Positions 28,462-37,600 of a stretch of DNA of 62,064 nt are shown here, in pieces. Position numbers and translations under genes: made by a program. The stretch covers positions 1-62,064 of the forward strand of contig JAOBWK010000101.1 of NCBI GenBank assembly GCA_025463305.1, written 5' to 3'. The first letter of the stretch is position 1, and every line of letters begins with the position of its first letter. Under the pieces are notes generated by a model. That model saw only the letters and a list, made by a program, of their open reading frames with translations, made no database searches and was not told the origin of the DNA. Origin of the DNA: Ilumatobacteraceae bacterium. GTDB lineage: Bacteria; Actinomycetota; Acidimicrobiia; Acidimicrobiales; Ilumatobacteraceae.

Positions 28462-28807
28462 CCTTTGCGGCGGCACGCACCGCGCGCGAGGTCATTGATC
28501 TGGCAGTGGTGTCGGCGTGGCGAGCGTGTCGGGCGAGGACGTAGGCGAGAAAGCGGCGCCGGGTCAGGTCAGCCGGGAACTCGCTGTGCGGTGGTCGTGC
28601 TACCGATGGAGCCGTCGATCGAACGGCAGCGGCTGATGTCGCTGCGCGGGATGCGCCGATGGACGGACGCCGTTCGCCTCTGTGGACCGGTCGGAGTGCT
28701 CGATCCCTCAGCGCCGTTGCGGGCGGTGCGGATCGAGTTGATCGAAGGGACCGCGGCTGTGCCCGTTGTGCTGGTGGTGGCAGTCGATCTGTCGTTCACG
28801 TCGGCTC
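28462..28807. other. gene-free stretch left of the transposase fragment
   Basis: No gene can be supported here. One plus-strand frame from about 28605 (MEPSIERQRLMSLRGMRR) has coding-like codon use for about 70 residues but runs out of the region without a recognisable domain. It may be the relic of a gene disrupted by the neighbouring insertion fragment. Confidence 0.4.
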
Positions 28808-29032
28808 CGGTGAGATCCTCTCCTGGCCGAGCTGATGTCGGATCGTGCGTTGACCCCACCCCGGGTGCTCGCGATGGATCGTCACCACCCGCGCCTCGAC
28901 CTCGGGTGTCATCTGATGCGGACACGACGACGGCCTCGCTGAACCACCTGCCAACCCGGCAAGTCCGTGGGTTGCGTACTTCCGCGACCACGCGTGCACC
29001 GTCTGACGGGTGACACCGTTGTGGCGGGCCAC
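28808..29032 (-). mobile_element. IS481-type transposase fragment (N-terminal HTH part only)
   Basis: On the minus strand about 75 residues match the start of IS481/IS3-type transposases: VARHNGVTRQTVHAWSRKY (helix-turn-helix), GLAGLAGGSARPSSCPHQM and EHPGWGQRTIRHQLGQE. The complete proteins are about 300-350 residues with a DDE domain; here everything after RTIRHQLG is missing and no inverted terminal repeats are evident. The fragment has no start codon of its own in the right place, so it is a dead remnant. It adjoins the left tRNA-derived repeat. Confidence 0.8.
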
Positions 29033-29117
29033 ACCCGTCAGTTGCAGACAGGCGGTCCGCCCAGCTCGTGGTGGGAGTGGTCCAGCGCCACCCTGGACCT
29101 CGGGAGGCCCAGCCGCG

Positions 29118-29225
29118 GCAAGCCGTCTACCAGGGGAGATAGAGCCGGAACGGGAGGATTTGAAGGGAGCTCCGCGGAATTGGGGCGGACGACCCAGTGT
29201 TCGATGGGATCGATACATCCCGCAT
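29118..29225 (-). repeat. left copy of a diverged direct repeat containing a tRNA-Pro 3' remnant
   Basis: Two blocks recur in the same order and direction at 55777-55999. Block 1 (29118-29164) matches 55777-55823 at 39 of 47 positions. Block 2 (29185-29225) matches 55960-55999 with one gap. Within block 1 the minus strand reads TTCAAAT, CCTCC, CGTTCCG: the T-loop, T-stem 3' strand and acceptor 3' strand of a tRNA. The T-stem 5' strand is lost and no CCA follows. The two copies bracket about 26.7 kb of accessory DNA. Confidence 0.65.
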
Positions 29226-29241
29226 TCAGAGAAATCAAGAG

Positions 29242-29661
29242 CTATCGCGATGCTTTTGCGGTGGCGCTGCGATTGGCCTTGTCGATCGCGGCGACGAGAT
29301 CGGCCTTCGACATCTCCCATCGGCCGCGGACATTGAGCCTGGTGGCCACCTCCAGCAGGTGGGTCTTGGTGGCCCTGGCGTCCACGCCGCCGGCGGTTTT
29401 GACCGGGTTGGTCCGGGCTTCCACTCCGGTCTTCGCGTCCTGATCGTCGCTTGGGCCGGGGTCGTCCTTCGGCTCCCAGTGATCGCCGACCTTTTCGAAT
29501 GAGTGCTTCAGCGACGCGAGCGCGATCCGGTGGGCCGCCTCACCATCGCCGTGGTCCTGTTCGGCGGACTCGAGGGTGTGCATATAGGTCGCCTGGGCCT
29601 TGACGGGCGAGCGCTGCAACGTAGCCGGAAGCCGTTCCTTCTCTTTCTTGTTGAGCACCAC
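29242..29661 (-). CDS. ChaB-domain plus Rho N-terminal-domain protein
   Basis: A 139-residue protein. Residues about 5-62 match ChaB (ERLPATLQRSPVKAQATYMH, HRIALASLKHSFEKVGDHW). After an Asp/Pro-rich linker, residues 100-132 match the Rho termination factor N-terminal helical domain (ATKTHLLEVATRLNVRGRW, MSKADLVAAI). This two-domain form is common in actinobacteria. ChaB was named as a cation-transport regulator, but its role is unproven. The SAP-like second domain suggests nucleic-acid contact. ATG 29661 has a GGAGGAGAAGC-type site on its own strand. Confidence 0.88.
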   Translation of the reverse strand: MVLNKKEKERLPATLQRSPVKAQATYMHTLESAEQDHGDGEAAHRIALASLKHSFEKVGDHWEPKDDPGPSDDQDAKTGVEARTNPVKTAGGVDARATKTHLLEVATRLNVRGRWEMSKADLVAAIDKANRSATAKASR

Positions 29662-29704
29662 GATGCTTCTCCTCCCGTGCTGGTCGAGCGTGGCTCGCTC
29701 GTTG

Positions 29705-30241
29705 TCAGCACTTGCGACCGGTGTAGGCCAGCAGTTTTTCTTGGGCCGAGACGGTTGCGGCGACAGTCAGTTCTGGTTTGAAGATGCCCTTGCGCTGCTC
29801 GTCGGTGAACCGGCCGTGGATCATGTAATAAGCCGCCTCCGCCAGGCCGGCCGGCATCGTTTCATCCTGGCCTGTGGCTCTCGCGAGGTCCCAGCCGTGC
29901 AACAACTGGTCACTGAACGCGATCTCCAATGATGTGCCGTTGCTGTCGATGACTCCCGGTTCCCCGAAGGTCCGCAGCGTCTCCGCGCGAGCTTGTTCGA
30001 ACATGCCCACCGGATCGTTTCCCAACGCCGTTGTGGGTGTCGGTGATGGCGGCAACGCGTCGTCATGCCCCTTCGCCGACTCTACGAAGTAGCGCTGCGT
30101 GTCGAGCATGTGGCTCATCAGGTCGCGCACCACCCATTGATCGCAGGGGGTGTTGGCATCCAATTGCCCGGTGGCGCCAGCTACCTTGCCGAGCGTCCAC
30201 AGACTCGCACGCCCAAACAAGTCGAGCTGGTCAGTCGTCAT
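29705..30241 (-). CDS. DinB-fold TIGR03086-type protein (mycothiol maleylpyruvate isomerase-like)
   Basis: A 178-residue protein from ATG 30241 with GAGGAG 6 bases upstream. TPCDQWVVRDLMSHMLDTQRY and SDQLLHGWDLARATGQ provide the conserved His residues of the DinB-like metal site, and the C-terminus AQEKLLAYTGR closes the family pattern. Such proteins are often mycothiol-dependent isomerases or S-transferases. Upstream in the same frame the codons are relics, not an N-terminal extension, because the family starts at this Met. Confidence 0.87.
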   Translation of the reverse strand: MTTDQLDLFGRASLWTLGKVAGATGQLDANTPCDQWVVRDLMSHMLDTQRYFVESAKGHDDALPPSPTPTTALGNDPVGMFEQARAETLRTFGEPGVIDSNGTSLEIAFSDQLLHGWDLARATGQDETMPAGLAEAAYYMIHGRFTDEQRKGIFKPELTVAATVSAQEKLLAYTGRKC

Positions 30242-30339
30242 CAGATACTCCTCGTCGATGTCGTCCGCTGGTCGGTTGTACCCCGCATCGACCGCATCCC
30301 AAACGGTTGTCGACGCGACGGTGGCCGATGCGTGGTCGA

Positions 30340-30478
30340 ACAATGCGGTCAGCGGTCCCTTTTGCCGCCGGCCTTGCGGCAGCGGTCGAGGAGGTCCTTG
30401 GCCGGGGGAGGTGTTGGAGTAGCCATCGCCGATCCGGGCGGCGAGTTCGGTCGACGTGCGGCCGAAGCCACTGACGAG
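30340..30478 (-). pseudogene. fragment of an Fgd-like F420-dependent oxidoreductase
   Basis: On the minus strand LVSGFGRTSTELAARIGDGY is a classic C-terminal segment of Fgd-like luciferase-family enzymes. It continues, after a frame change near 30415, as AKDLLDRCRKAGGK, and after a second change as GPLTAL. The family reads these as one piece: GDGYxxTSPDxxLLDRYRxAGGKGP. The rest of the gene, some 250 residues, is absent. It is a multiply frameshifted relic between two intact genes. Confidence 0.65.
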
Positions 30479-30620
30479 TCCTCGTTGGCCGTGCGGTCGG
30501 ACGTCGTCGCACTCGGCGCGACGTCCCACAAGACGCCATCACGCCGGCGCGATGGTCGGTTTCTTGCGCTCGAGATGCGAGACCATCGTCGATGCGTCGG
30601 GATGGACCGGGGCCAGATCG

Positions 30621-31027
30621 TCATTTCGTCGCCCGGCTTGGCCGCTTCTGTACTGAGCGCTTTTTGACTGGTGGCACGCCGTCCTCTGCGACGGGCGGCG
30701 CGTCGAGGGCTGGAATCGCGGTCAGCCGGGATGAATCGTGGGTGAGGTCGAGGACGGAGTCGTCGCCACCGAAGTTGTTCGGTGCATACGAGTCGGCGTT
30801 CCAGTCGTTCTCCCACCTTCGTCGTCGACCAGGAAGCGATACTGGTAGGTGCGGCCAACGTCGACTTCGATCACGCAGTCGAAGGTTCAGTCGGGCGCTC
30901 TGTCCATTGGGTGAGCGGTGGCATCCCAGTCATTGAAGTCGCCGAGGACGGCAGCAGTCGTCGCGTCGACCGCCGCCGGCAGTCGAAAGGTGATCGCCGC
31001 GGTCTTCATATCGTTGTCGTCGAACAT
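30621..31027 (-). pseudogene. broken CBM48/isoamylase-early-set domain gene
   Basis: From ATG 31027 the minus strand reads MFDDNDMKTAAITFRLPA then AAVLGDFNDWDATAHPM, the start of a glycogen-binding CBM48 protein. A TGA follows after DRAPD (about 30887), where GGA would give DGTF. The same frame then continues FDCVIEVDVGRTYQYRFLVD, and one missing base near 30817 shifts to WENDWNADSYAPNNFGGDDS and on to a Lys-rich end at 30621. One nonsense and one frameshift therefore inactivate it. Intact homologues of about 100-135 residues are small and often paired with glycogen or trehalose enzymes. Confidence 0.75.
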
Positions 31028-31166
31028 CGAGCCTCCCGGGTCATGCCGATCGACGTGTCGATCGCAGGTGGCAGCGCCGTTACCCGTGCGGCTGTGGTGC
31101 CAAACCCGCGCAGTGACGAATCGAGCACGAGGATCGCCAGCTGCTCTCGTGACTACGGTGCTGGGG

Positions 31167-31589
31167 GTGGGCAGCGATTCGTACGATCTCCAGCGGTTCG
31201 TCGATGCCCAAGCGGCCGTCTATCCGCGCGTCGTGTCCGAGCTGCGGTCTGGGGCGAAGCGATCACATTGGATGTGGTTCATCTTTCCGCAGATCGCGGG
31301 CCTCGGTTCCAGCTCGATGGCGCAGAAGTACGCGATCGCGGACATGGACGAGGCGGCGGCTTATCTGGCTCACGACGTTCTTCGCGCCCGCCTCGAAGAG
31401 TGCGCACGGCTGGTGACGGCGATCGACGGCGTGCGCCTGGATCGCGTCCTCGGATTTCCCGACGATCTCAAGTTCCACTCCTCGATGACCTTGTTCTCCC
31501 ACGTCGATGGTCACGGCGAGGTTTTCGATCTCGCGCTGGCGAAGTACTTCAACGGGCTTCCTGACGACAACACGCTCGCGCTGATCTGA
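31167..31589 (+). CDS. DUF1810 family protein
   Basis: A 140-residue protein from GTG 31167, chosen because the family begins close to YDLQRFVDAQ. KRSHWMWFIFPQIAGLG, AMAQKYAI-like SMAQKYAIADMDEAAAYL, and DDLKFHSSMTLFSH are the conserved blocks of DUF1810 (calpastatin-like name in databases, function unknown). The fold is helical. It is the first intact gene right of the pseudogene cluster on the plus strand. Confidence 0.87.
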   Translation: MGSDSYDLQRFVDAQAAVYPRVVSELRSGAKRSHWMWFIFPQIAGLGSSSMAQKYAIADMDEAAAYLAHDVLRARLEECARLVTAIDGVRLDRVLGFPDDLKFHSSMTLFSHVDGHGEVFDLALAKYFNGLPDDNTLALI

Positions 31590-31677
31590 GCGTTCGCCGA
31601 TCGGTTGGAACAGGCGTGTCGAAGCCCATCGGAGATGGTGTGGTTGGACATTGCACGCTCCGGGGTAGGCGCTGACG

Positions 31678-31800
31678 ATGAGCGACCCAATGACGAGGCC
31701 ACAGAGCCCGTACGTCGAGCCGCCGAACTCCACGGTCGATGACTGGCAGGTCAAGAGGTGCAACGAGATGTCGATGCCGCAGACGCTGGGCAGGGTTGGG
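31678..31800 (+). pseudogene. frameshifted remnant of a small conserved hypothetical gene
   Basis: ATG 31678 opens MSDPMTRPQSPYVEPPNSTV-DDW, then a one-base loss at about 31746 separates it from GQEVQRDVDAADAG in the next frame. Read together this resembles the start of short actinobacterial hypothetical proteins (VEPPNSTVDDWxGQxVxRD). Downstream, other frames carry coding-like scraps (QRFEAYLDAEV), but no single frame is open. The family recollection is tentative. The surrounding 31590-32035 holds no intact gene. Confidence 0.4.
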
Positions 31801-32035
31801 GCTTTCCGTCACTGAACAACACTTCGAGATCTCAGCGGAAGCTCTGTTCGCTGCCCAGATCGAAACGAGCGCTCGCTGCAGCGTTTCGAGGCGTATCTGG
31901 ACGCCGAGGTCGCTCCGGGTAGTTGATGGCGACGGCGGCGCCAGCGGGACATCCGGATTGGCCACGGTGGCGGGTCTGACCGGCTGCCGTCACGGGTACT
32001 TGCGACGCCGTCCACGACATCGGAAGGAGCATCAC

Positions 32036-32524
32036 ATGAATGACCCAATGACGATCCTCAAGGCTGATCACCGTGAGGTGAAGCGACTCCTCACGGCGCT
32101 CGCCGAATCTGAGGAAGGTGCACAGCGCGAGAAGATGTGCGCCGACGTCACCGCCGCTCTCACGCTGCACATGGACATCGAGGAGAAGATCCTCTATCCA
32201 TTGATCGCGAGGGAGATCGGTGCCGAAGACGCAGAGGAAGCGGACATCGAGCACGGCCTTGCTCGGGAGGGCCTTCGTACGATGGGCAAGATGGTCGACA
32301 AGCCCGGATTCGGCGCAGCGGCCGAGATGCTCAAGGGCGGGATCACGCATCACGTCGAAGAGGAAGAGACCGAGCTGCTTCCTGAGCTCAAGGACAAGCT
32401 GGAGCGCGCCGATTGGCTCGCTCTCGGGGACGCCATCGCCGCAGCAAAGGCTGCTGCTGGTGCGCCGGTACACCCGCCGGCCCGGCGGCGATCCACGAAG
32501 CGCAAGGCCGCAGCCAAGAAGTAA
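32036..32524 (+). CDS. hemerythrin HHE cation-binding domain protein
   Basis: A 162-residue protein from ATG 32036 with GGAAGGAG 6 bases upstream. Iron ligands of the HHE fold are visible: ILKADHREVKRLL (His), LHMDIEEKILYPL (His and Glu), DIEHGLAREGL (His) and ITHHVEEEETELLPEL (His and Glu). The C-terminus is a Lys/Arg/Ala-rich tail (ARRRSTKRKAAAKK) that may bind nucleic acid. Such proteins bind O2, NO or iron in the cytosol and are often stress-induced. Confidence 0.93.
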   Translation: MNDPMTILKADHREVKRLLTALAESEEGAQREKMCADVTAALTLHMDIEEKILYPLIAREIGAEDAEEADIEHGLAREGLRTMGKMVDKPGFGAAAEMLKGGITHHVEEEETELLPELKDKLERADWLALGDAIAAAKAAAGAPVHPPARRRSTKRKAAAKK

Positions 32525-32825
32525 GTCCACTCCCGGTGCCAGGTGCCTACCCTGTGGCCGGGCACCGGAGCGAACGTCGCCCATGCGAGGTTGCGGTGAC
32601 CTGTTCGACGTGGACCCGCGTTTGTTACCGGTGCGATTCAGCTTGGTCGAGCTGATCGCGCGCAGCACGTGCGCAACGCGTTGGCTCGCTTTGATCAAGT
32701 CACCGGTGTCAGCGACTCCGAGCGTGACCTGTGCGGCGTCGATCGTTGCGTGAATTGACGGACGAGCGAAGGCGTCTGTGAGTTGAGGCAACCTTTTGGG
32801 GGTGTCGACGCGTGTGAGCAGTGTG

Positions 32826-33410
32826 ATGTCAACCTCGGACCATGTGACGCCGACCGCGGACGGCGTCACTCCGGCGGCGGCTCCGAGGGGCCAGGCGCCG
32901 GTGGAGGTCTGGGTCGACGAGGGATTCGCTGCGTTCGTGCGCCATCGTTCCGCACGCCTGGCTCGCACCGCCTTGCTGTTGACCGCCGATCGTCACCTGG
33001 CCGAGGACCTTCTTCAGACGTCGCTCGCCAAGGTCGCCGAACGCTGGGGAGAGGTCGCTGGCCGCGGCGATCCCACGGCGTACGTCCGCACGGTGATGCT
33101 CCGCACAGCCATCGCGTGGCACCGGTGGCGCTGGCGCGGCGAGGTTCCCACAGCGCTCGTCCCCGAGCGAGCCGCCGACCAGCCGGCTGACCTCGCCGAC
33201 GAGAGCCTTCGCCTTGCGCTCGTTCAGCTGCCACCTCGCCAGCGGGCAGTGCTCGTGCTGCGCTTCTACGAAGACCTCAGCGAGGCCGACACCGCCGCAG
33301 CGCTCGGCTGCAGCGTCGGAACCGTCAAGAGCCAGACCGCGAAAGGACTCGCCAAGCTGCGCGGGCTCCTCGAACGACCAACCAGTCCACGAGACGGAGA
33401 TCAACCATGA
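32826..33410 (+). CDS. SigE-family ECF RNA polymerase sigma factor
   Basis: About 194 residues from ATG 32826; GTG 32802 would add 8. Region 2 is visible as FAAFVRHRSARLARTALLLT and HLAEDLLQTSLAKVAERW; region 4 as LPPRQRAVLVLRFYEDLSEADTAAALGCSVGTVKSQTAKGL. This is the SigE family of actinobacterial ECF factors. The next gene overlaps by ATGA and encodes a one-helix membrane protein, the usual position for an anti-sigma factor. No autoregulatory promoter was identified with certainty. Confidence 0.92.
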   Translation: MSTSDHVTPTADGVTPAAAPRGQAPVEVWVDEGFAAFVRHRSARLARTALLLTADRHLAEDLLQTSLAKVAERWGEVAGRGDPTAYVRTVMLRTAIAWHRWRWRGEVPTALVPERAADQPADLADESLRLALVQLPPRQRAVLVLRFYEDLSEADTAAALGCSVGTVKSQTAKGLAKLRGLLERPTSPRDGDQP

Positions 33411-34429
33411 ACGACACCGACGCCGACTTCGCCCGCGACATCCTCGCCCGACTCGCCGCGACCATGCCGGACAACCCCGGTCGCGTCCGCCAGGTCCAAC
33501 GGCTCACCCGTCGGCGCCGGAACCGGCGAGTGGCAACCCGAGCCACCGTCGGGCTCGGCCTGGCGGCCGGCGTCGGGTTCGTCGCCGTCGCCGGTGCGGC
33601 GAGGAGACCGCAACCGGTCGCGACGGCGGACGCGCCCGCTGACATGCGCTCGACGTCGGACACCGCATCTCTTCCGGCGTCCACGATGCCGATCGACGTC
33701 AGCGGCCCGTGCGCAGACATCGGATCGTCGCAGCCACCAGCCGCGGCGGATTCATCGGCGCGGATCAAGGTCGCCGGGACCATCACGGCGGCGGACGACG
33801 CGTCGGTGACGGTGTCAGGAGACCCGGGCCTCACCGGTCCCGCGTCCATCACGGCAGTGTTCGCGGCCACGACGACGTACCGCGACGGCGGACGCCCGAC
33901 CACATCTCGCCCGACGCTCGCCGTTGGAGAACACGTGGCCTTGGCCGCAGTTCTGCAGCCCGATGGCTCGTACGTCCTCGACGAATTGGCCGTGAACCAG
34001 CCCGACTCCGACCGCGCCGACCCGTCTGACCCCGACGGTTCCGTCGCAGCCACCAAGCAGGCCGAGGCGCACGCCGCAGCCAACGCCGAGCCAGACCTCG
34101 CGAGCTCGGGCGTCAAGGTCAGCGGCACGGTCACCGCCGTCGACGGCTCGTCGATCACGGTCACCGTGGAAGAAGCGACGATCGAAGTCGCCTCCGTCAC
34201 CGCGGCGTTCGATGCGAGCTCCGTCGTCGACGGTGCGCCATCGACCGGTCTTCCGACGCTCGCCGTGGGCGACCACGTCGCCTTCACCGCCGCGCCGGCA
34301 GCCGACGGCCACTACGTCATCGGCGAGCTGAGCACAGCCGCCGACGACACCTCGCTCGTCACCACGACCGAGACCATTGACAAGCTGCAGCAGGCCAAGA
34401 TCGACTGCGCCACGTCGTCCACGCACTGA
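33407..34429 (+). CDS. membrane-anchored protein with two DUF5666-like repeats, probable anti-sigma partner
   Basis: A 340-residue protein whose ATG overlaps the sigma-factor stop. The first 40 residues are cytoplasmic and basic (RVRQVQRLTRRRRNRR), a membrane helix follows (ATVGLGLAAGVGFVAVAGA), and two extracytoplasmic repeats follow: IKVAGTITAADDASVTV to LAVGEHVALAAVL and VKVSGTVTAVDGSSITV to LAVGDHVAFTAAP. These resemble DUF5666 beta-barrel repeats. The short basic cytoplasmic part lacks the HxxxCxxC zinc motif of classical anti-sigma factors. The anti-sigma role rests on gene order and topology. Confidence 0.75.
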   Translation: MNDTDADFARDILARLAATMPDNPGRVRQVQRLTRRRRNRRVATRATVGLGLAAGVGFVAVAGAARRPQPVATADAPADMRSTSDTASLPASTMPIDVSGPCADIGSSQPPAAADSSARIKVAGTITAADDASVTVSGDPGLTGPASITAVFAATTTYRDGGRPTTSRPTLAVGEHVALAAVLQPDGSYVLDELAVNQPDSDRADPSDPDGSVAATKQAEAHAAANAEPDLASSGVKVSGTVTAVDGSSITVTVEEATIEVASVTAAFDASSVVDGAPSTGLPTLAVGDHVAFTAAPAADGHYVIGELSTAADDTSLVTTTETIDKLQQAKIDCATSSTH

Positions 34430-34565
34430 CCGGCGGTAGGCCGTGACGCCCGATCTGCCCCCACGGGCTGAGCTCAGCGAGCGACGAACAACACGGTGAG
34501 GTACGAGGCGTCCACGAGTCCGATGCAGCTGATGTCGGGTCGGGGGATTGCCTGTGGTCGTGGAC

Positions 34566-34587
34566 AGACCCGACCAAAGGTCGGTCT
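34566..34587 (+). promoter_or_regulatory. imperfect inverted repeat upstream of the Kelch/HYR secreted protein
   Basis: AGACCCGACC (34566-34575) and GGTCGGTCT (34579-34587) are inverted with one bulged base, 49 bases before the start codon. It could be an operator or a leader hairpin. No equivalent was seen ahead of the other two three-module genes. The rest of 34430-34635 holds nothing else I recognise. Confidence 0.35.
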
Positions 34588-34635
34588 ACGATCGCGCGAC
34601 ATGGACGCGGAAGCCGTGTCGATCGGGGGCCATCG

Positions 34636-37600
34636 ATGAACCAGCAAGACCTCACGCATTCGAACGAGATGCTCCTCCCTGGGGCTCGGCGGCAGACGCG
34701 CGACGTCGGCGCGAACGACCACCGGGGCATCCGCACGCAGAGCATCCTCAGGCGGTCCATCGCGGTGCTCGGGGTTGTTTCGATCATCGGAACGGCGCTC
34801 GTCCCCGGGACGAGCGAAGCGCGTGGCGCGGTCTCGCGGGACGGCCATTCGGCAAGCTCTGTGGCGCCACCAGCGTCGGGTGGTCGGTCGCCCGCGCCAC
34901 TGCAGAAGGTGCCCGGCACCGTCACGGCGCTCAACGAAGGTTTCGAGGGCGGCTTCGGCTCGTTCACTTCGTTCAGCATCGGCTGCGCGACCACTCACTG
35001 CCTGTGGGGGTCCGTCGTCGCTCCTGCTCACTCCGGAACGCACACGGCGTTTGCGGCCGATGTGGCTGAGGTCGGCGACGACTACCTCGTGCTGGTCCCC
35101 GGATTGGCGATACCCCCGGACGCCACCGCGGCGAGCCTCTCCTTCTTCCACAAGTACGGATTCGAATCGGCGGGGTCCAGCTTCTATGACGGCGGGGTGC
35201 TCGAGGCGTCTGTGGACAGCGGCAACACGTGGACCGACGCAGGCCCGAACATCACATCAGGCGGCTACGGAGGCACCGTCGCGAGCGGTTACCAGAATCC
35301 GCTCGCGGGCCGATCGGCGTGGGTTGGTGACCACTCTGCAGGGTTCACTCAGGTCCAAGTCAATTTGTTGCCGTACCGCGGTCCCAGTGTGATGTTTCGG
35401 ATGCGCTTCGGCACTGACAACAGCAACAACAGCGCCGTCTCTGGCTGGTCGGTCGATGATGTCGCCGTCAGCTACACGGCCCCGCTGGACTCGTGCGGTC
35501 GAGCTGTGTCGACGGTCAGCAACTACCCGACGACGATACGCAACGAGGCGGTGGTGAGCCTCGGCGGCTCGATCTACAGCTTCGGTGGACGAATGGCGTC
35601 GAACTCTCCGACGGCCTCGTCGTACAGATATGACCCGACCAGCGACACCTGGTCGCCGATCGCGTCTCTTCCGTCCGCGGTGTACGGCGCGACCGCGGTC
35701 ACTGATGGGACGAACATCTACATCCTCGGTGGCGCCGACAGCGGCAATCAACCAACGAGGGTCTTGTTGCGGTACAGCCCGTCGGCGAACACGTACATGA
35801 CGCTCGCCCCATTCACGACGGCGACGGCGTTCCAGGGCGCGGCGTATGTGAACGGCGTGATCTATCGCATCGGCGGTGCCACAGATCCGACGAATGGCGT
35901 GTCGACGAACTCCGTGGAGGCCTACTCCATTGCCTCTCAGGGTTGGACCGCAGCGGCGAGCTACCCGAGTTCGCTGTACGGGCTGGCGGTGATGACGCTG
36001 AACGGCTTCATCTACACCGCAGGTGGTGCCTCGTTCCTCGGTGCCACGGCAAAGGCCTACCGGTTCGACCCCTCGACCAACACGTGGGACGACGGCCAGG
36101 TCGCCGATCTCCCCGGACCTGCTTCGTTCGCAGCGTCGGCCCTCTATCACAACCGCTGGCTGGTCGCTCCGGCGTCCCCCGCACCCGGCCAGGTCTCGGT
36201 TGCCTGGAATCCAGCGTCGAACACGTGGAGCAGCGCCGATCCCGTCCCGGTTGCTACCGGACAGACAGCGGGCACCACACTCAACGGTGCTTTCTACATC
36301 ATTGGTGGCAGCACCTTCTCGGTGCCATCGATGAACACGGTGCAGAAATACGTCGAGACCGGGTGCACGCCACCTTCGTTCACTGGCACGCCGCCGGACA
36401 TCTCGGTCGCCACGGCCCCGGGCGCGTCCTCGGCCGTGGTCTCGTATCCGCTCCCTGCTGCGACGGACGACTTCGACGTGCCAGTGGTGTCCTGCGCACC
36501 GGTGTCGGGAACGACGTTCTCGGTCGGGATCACGAAGGTCACATGTACGGCAACGGACTCCGAGGGCGGCGCGACGACCACGTCCTTCAACGTCAACGTG
36601 ACGGCCGTGGTCGACTACACGCCCTTGGCGCCGGCGAGGTTGGCGGACACCCGTCCCGACGGAACCACGGTCGACGGGCTCTTCGCCAAGGGCGGCAAAG
36701 TGGGTTCGGGCACGACGCTCTCGCTCACGGTCGATGGGCGTGGCGGCGTCGCGGGCGACGCGGCAGCGGTGGCACTCAACGTGACTGTCACGGAGGCCGA
36801 GGGAGCCGGCTACGTGACGGTGTTTCCGTGTGGATCGCCGCAACCGACGGCGTCGAACCTGAACTACGCGGTCGGTGACACGATCCCGAACGCGGTCATC
36901 AGCAAGGTCGGCGTCAACGGCCAGGTGTGCCTCTTCTCCTCGCAGGCCGTGCACCTTGTCGTGGACGTCAACGGATCGTTCCCACCGGCGAGCACCTATC
37001 ACGCCATCAACCCTGCGAGGCTCCTCGATTCACGAGTCGGGTTCGCGACCGTCGACGGGCAGCAGCAGCTCGGCGGGATCGTGCCCGGCGGGAGCATCAC
37101 CGCGGTGCAGGTGAGCGGGCGGGCCGGCGTGCCCGCCGATGCAAGCGCCGTCGCACTCAATGTCACCGTGACGGGCCCGACGGCTGAAGGATTCGCGACC
37201 GTCTACCCGTGCGAGGGTACACCACCCACCGCGTCGAACCTGAACTACTCGGCTGCTCAAACGATTCCGAACCTCGCGATCTCCAAGGTCGGTGCGAGCG
37301 GAGCGGTCTGCGTCTACAACCAGCAGTCGACCAATCTCGTCGTCGACGTGCTCGGCTACTTCCCGGCTGCCTCGTCGTTCACGGCCCTGCTCCCTGCCCG
37401 CGTGCTCGACACACGCAACGGCTCGCCGACGGTGGACGGAGCCTTCCAGGGCGGCGGCCCGGCAGCCGGGAACACCGTCACGACCGTGCATGTGCTCGGA
37501 CGCGGCGGCGTACCGAGCAACGCCACGTCAGCGGTCCTCAACGTCACCGTCACGAATCCCGCCGGCCCTGGATACGCGACTGTGTATCCGTGCGGGATCG

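Noticed and set aside
29010..29336. Plus-strand frame over the left repeat and IS fragment
   Set aside because: Its translation (SCRQAVRPARGGSGPAP...) is only the complement of the transposase and tRNA relics, with no ribosome site or domain.
31832..32968. 378-codon minus-strand frame across the hemerythrin and sigma-factor starts
   Set aside because: It covers a hemerythrin with intact iron ligands on the plus strand and shows no recognisable motif.
34566..34587. Shared regulatory element for all three three-module secreted proteins
   Set aside because: The inverted repeat ahead of the 34.6-kb gene has no counterpart upstream of the genes at 9.8 or 58.4 kb.
35257..37002. 581-codon open frame antisense to the Kelch/HYR secreted protein
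   Set aside because: It is a mirror of GC-rich third positions; the translation is Arg/His/Gly-rich low complexity with no domain, and the plus-strand protein is clearly real.
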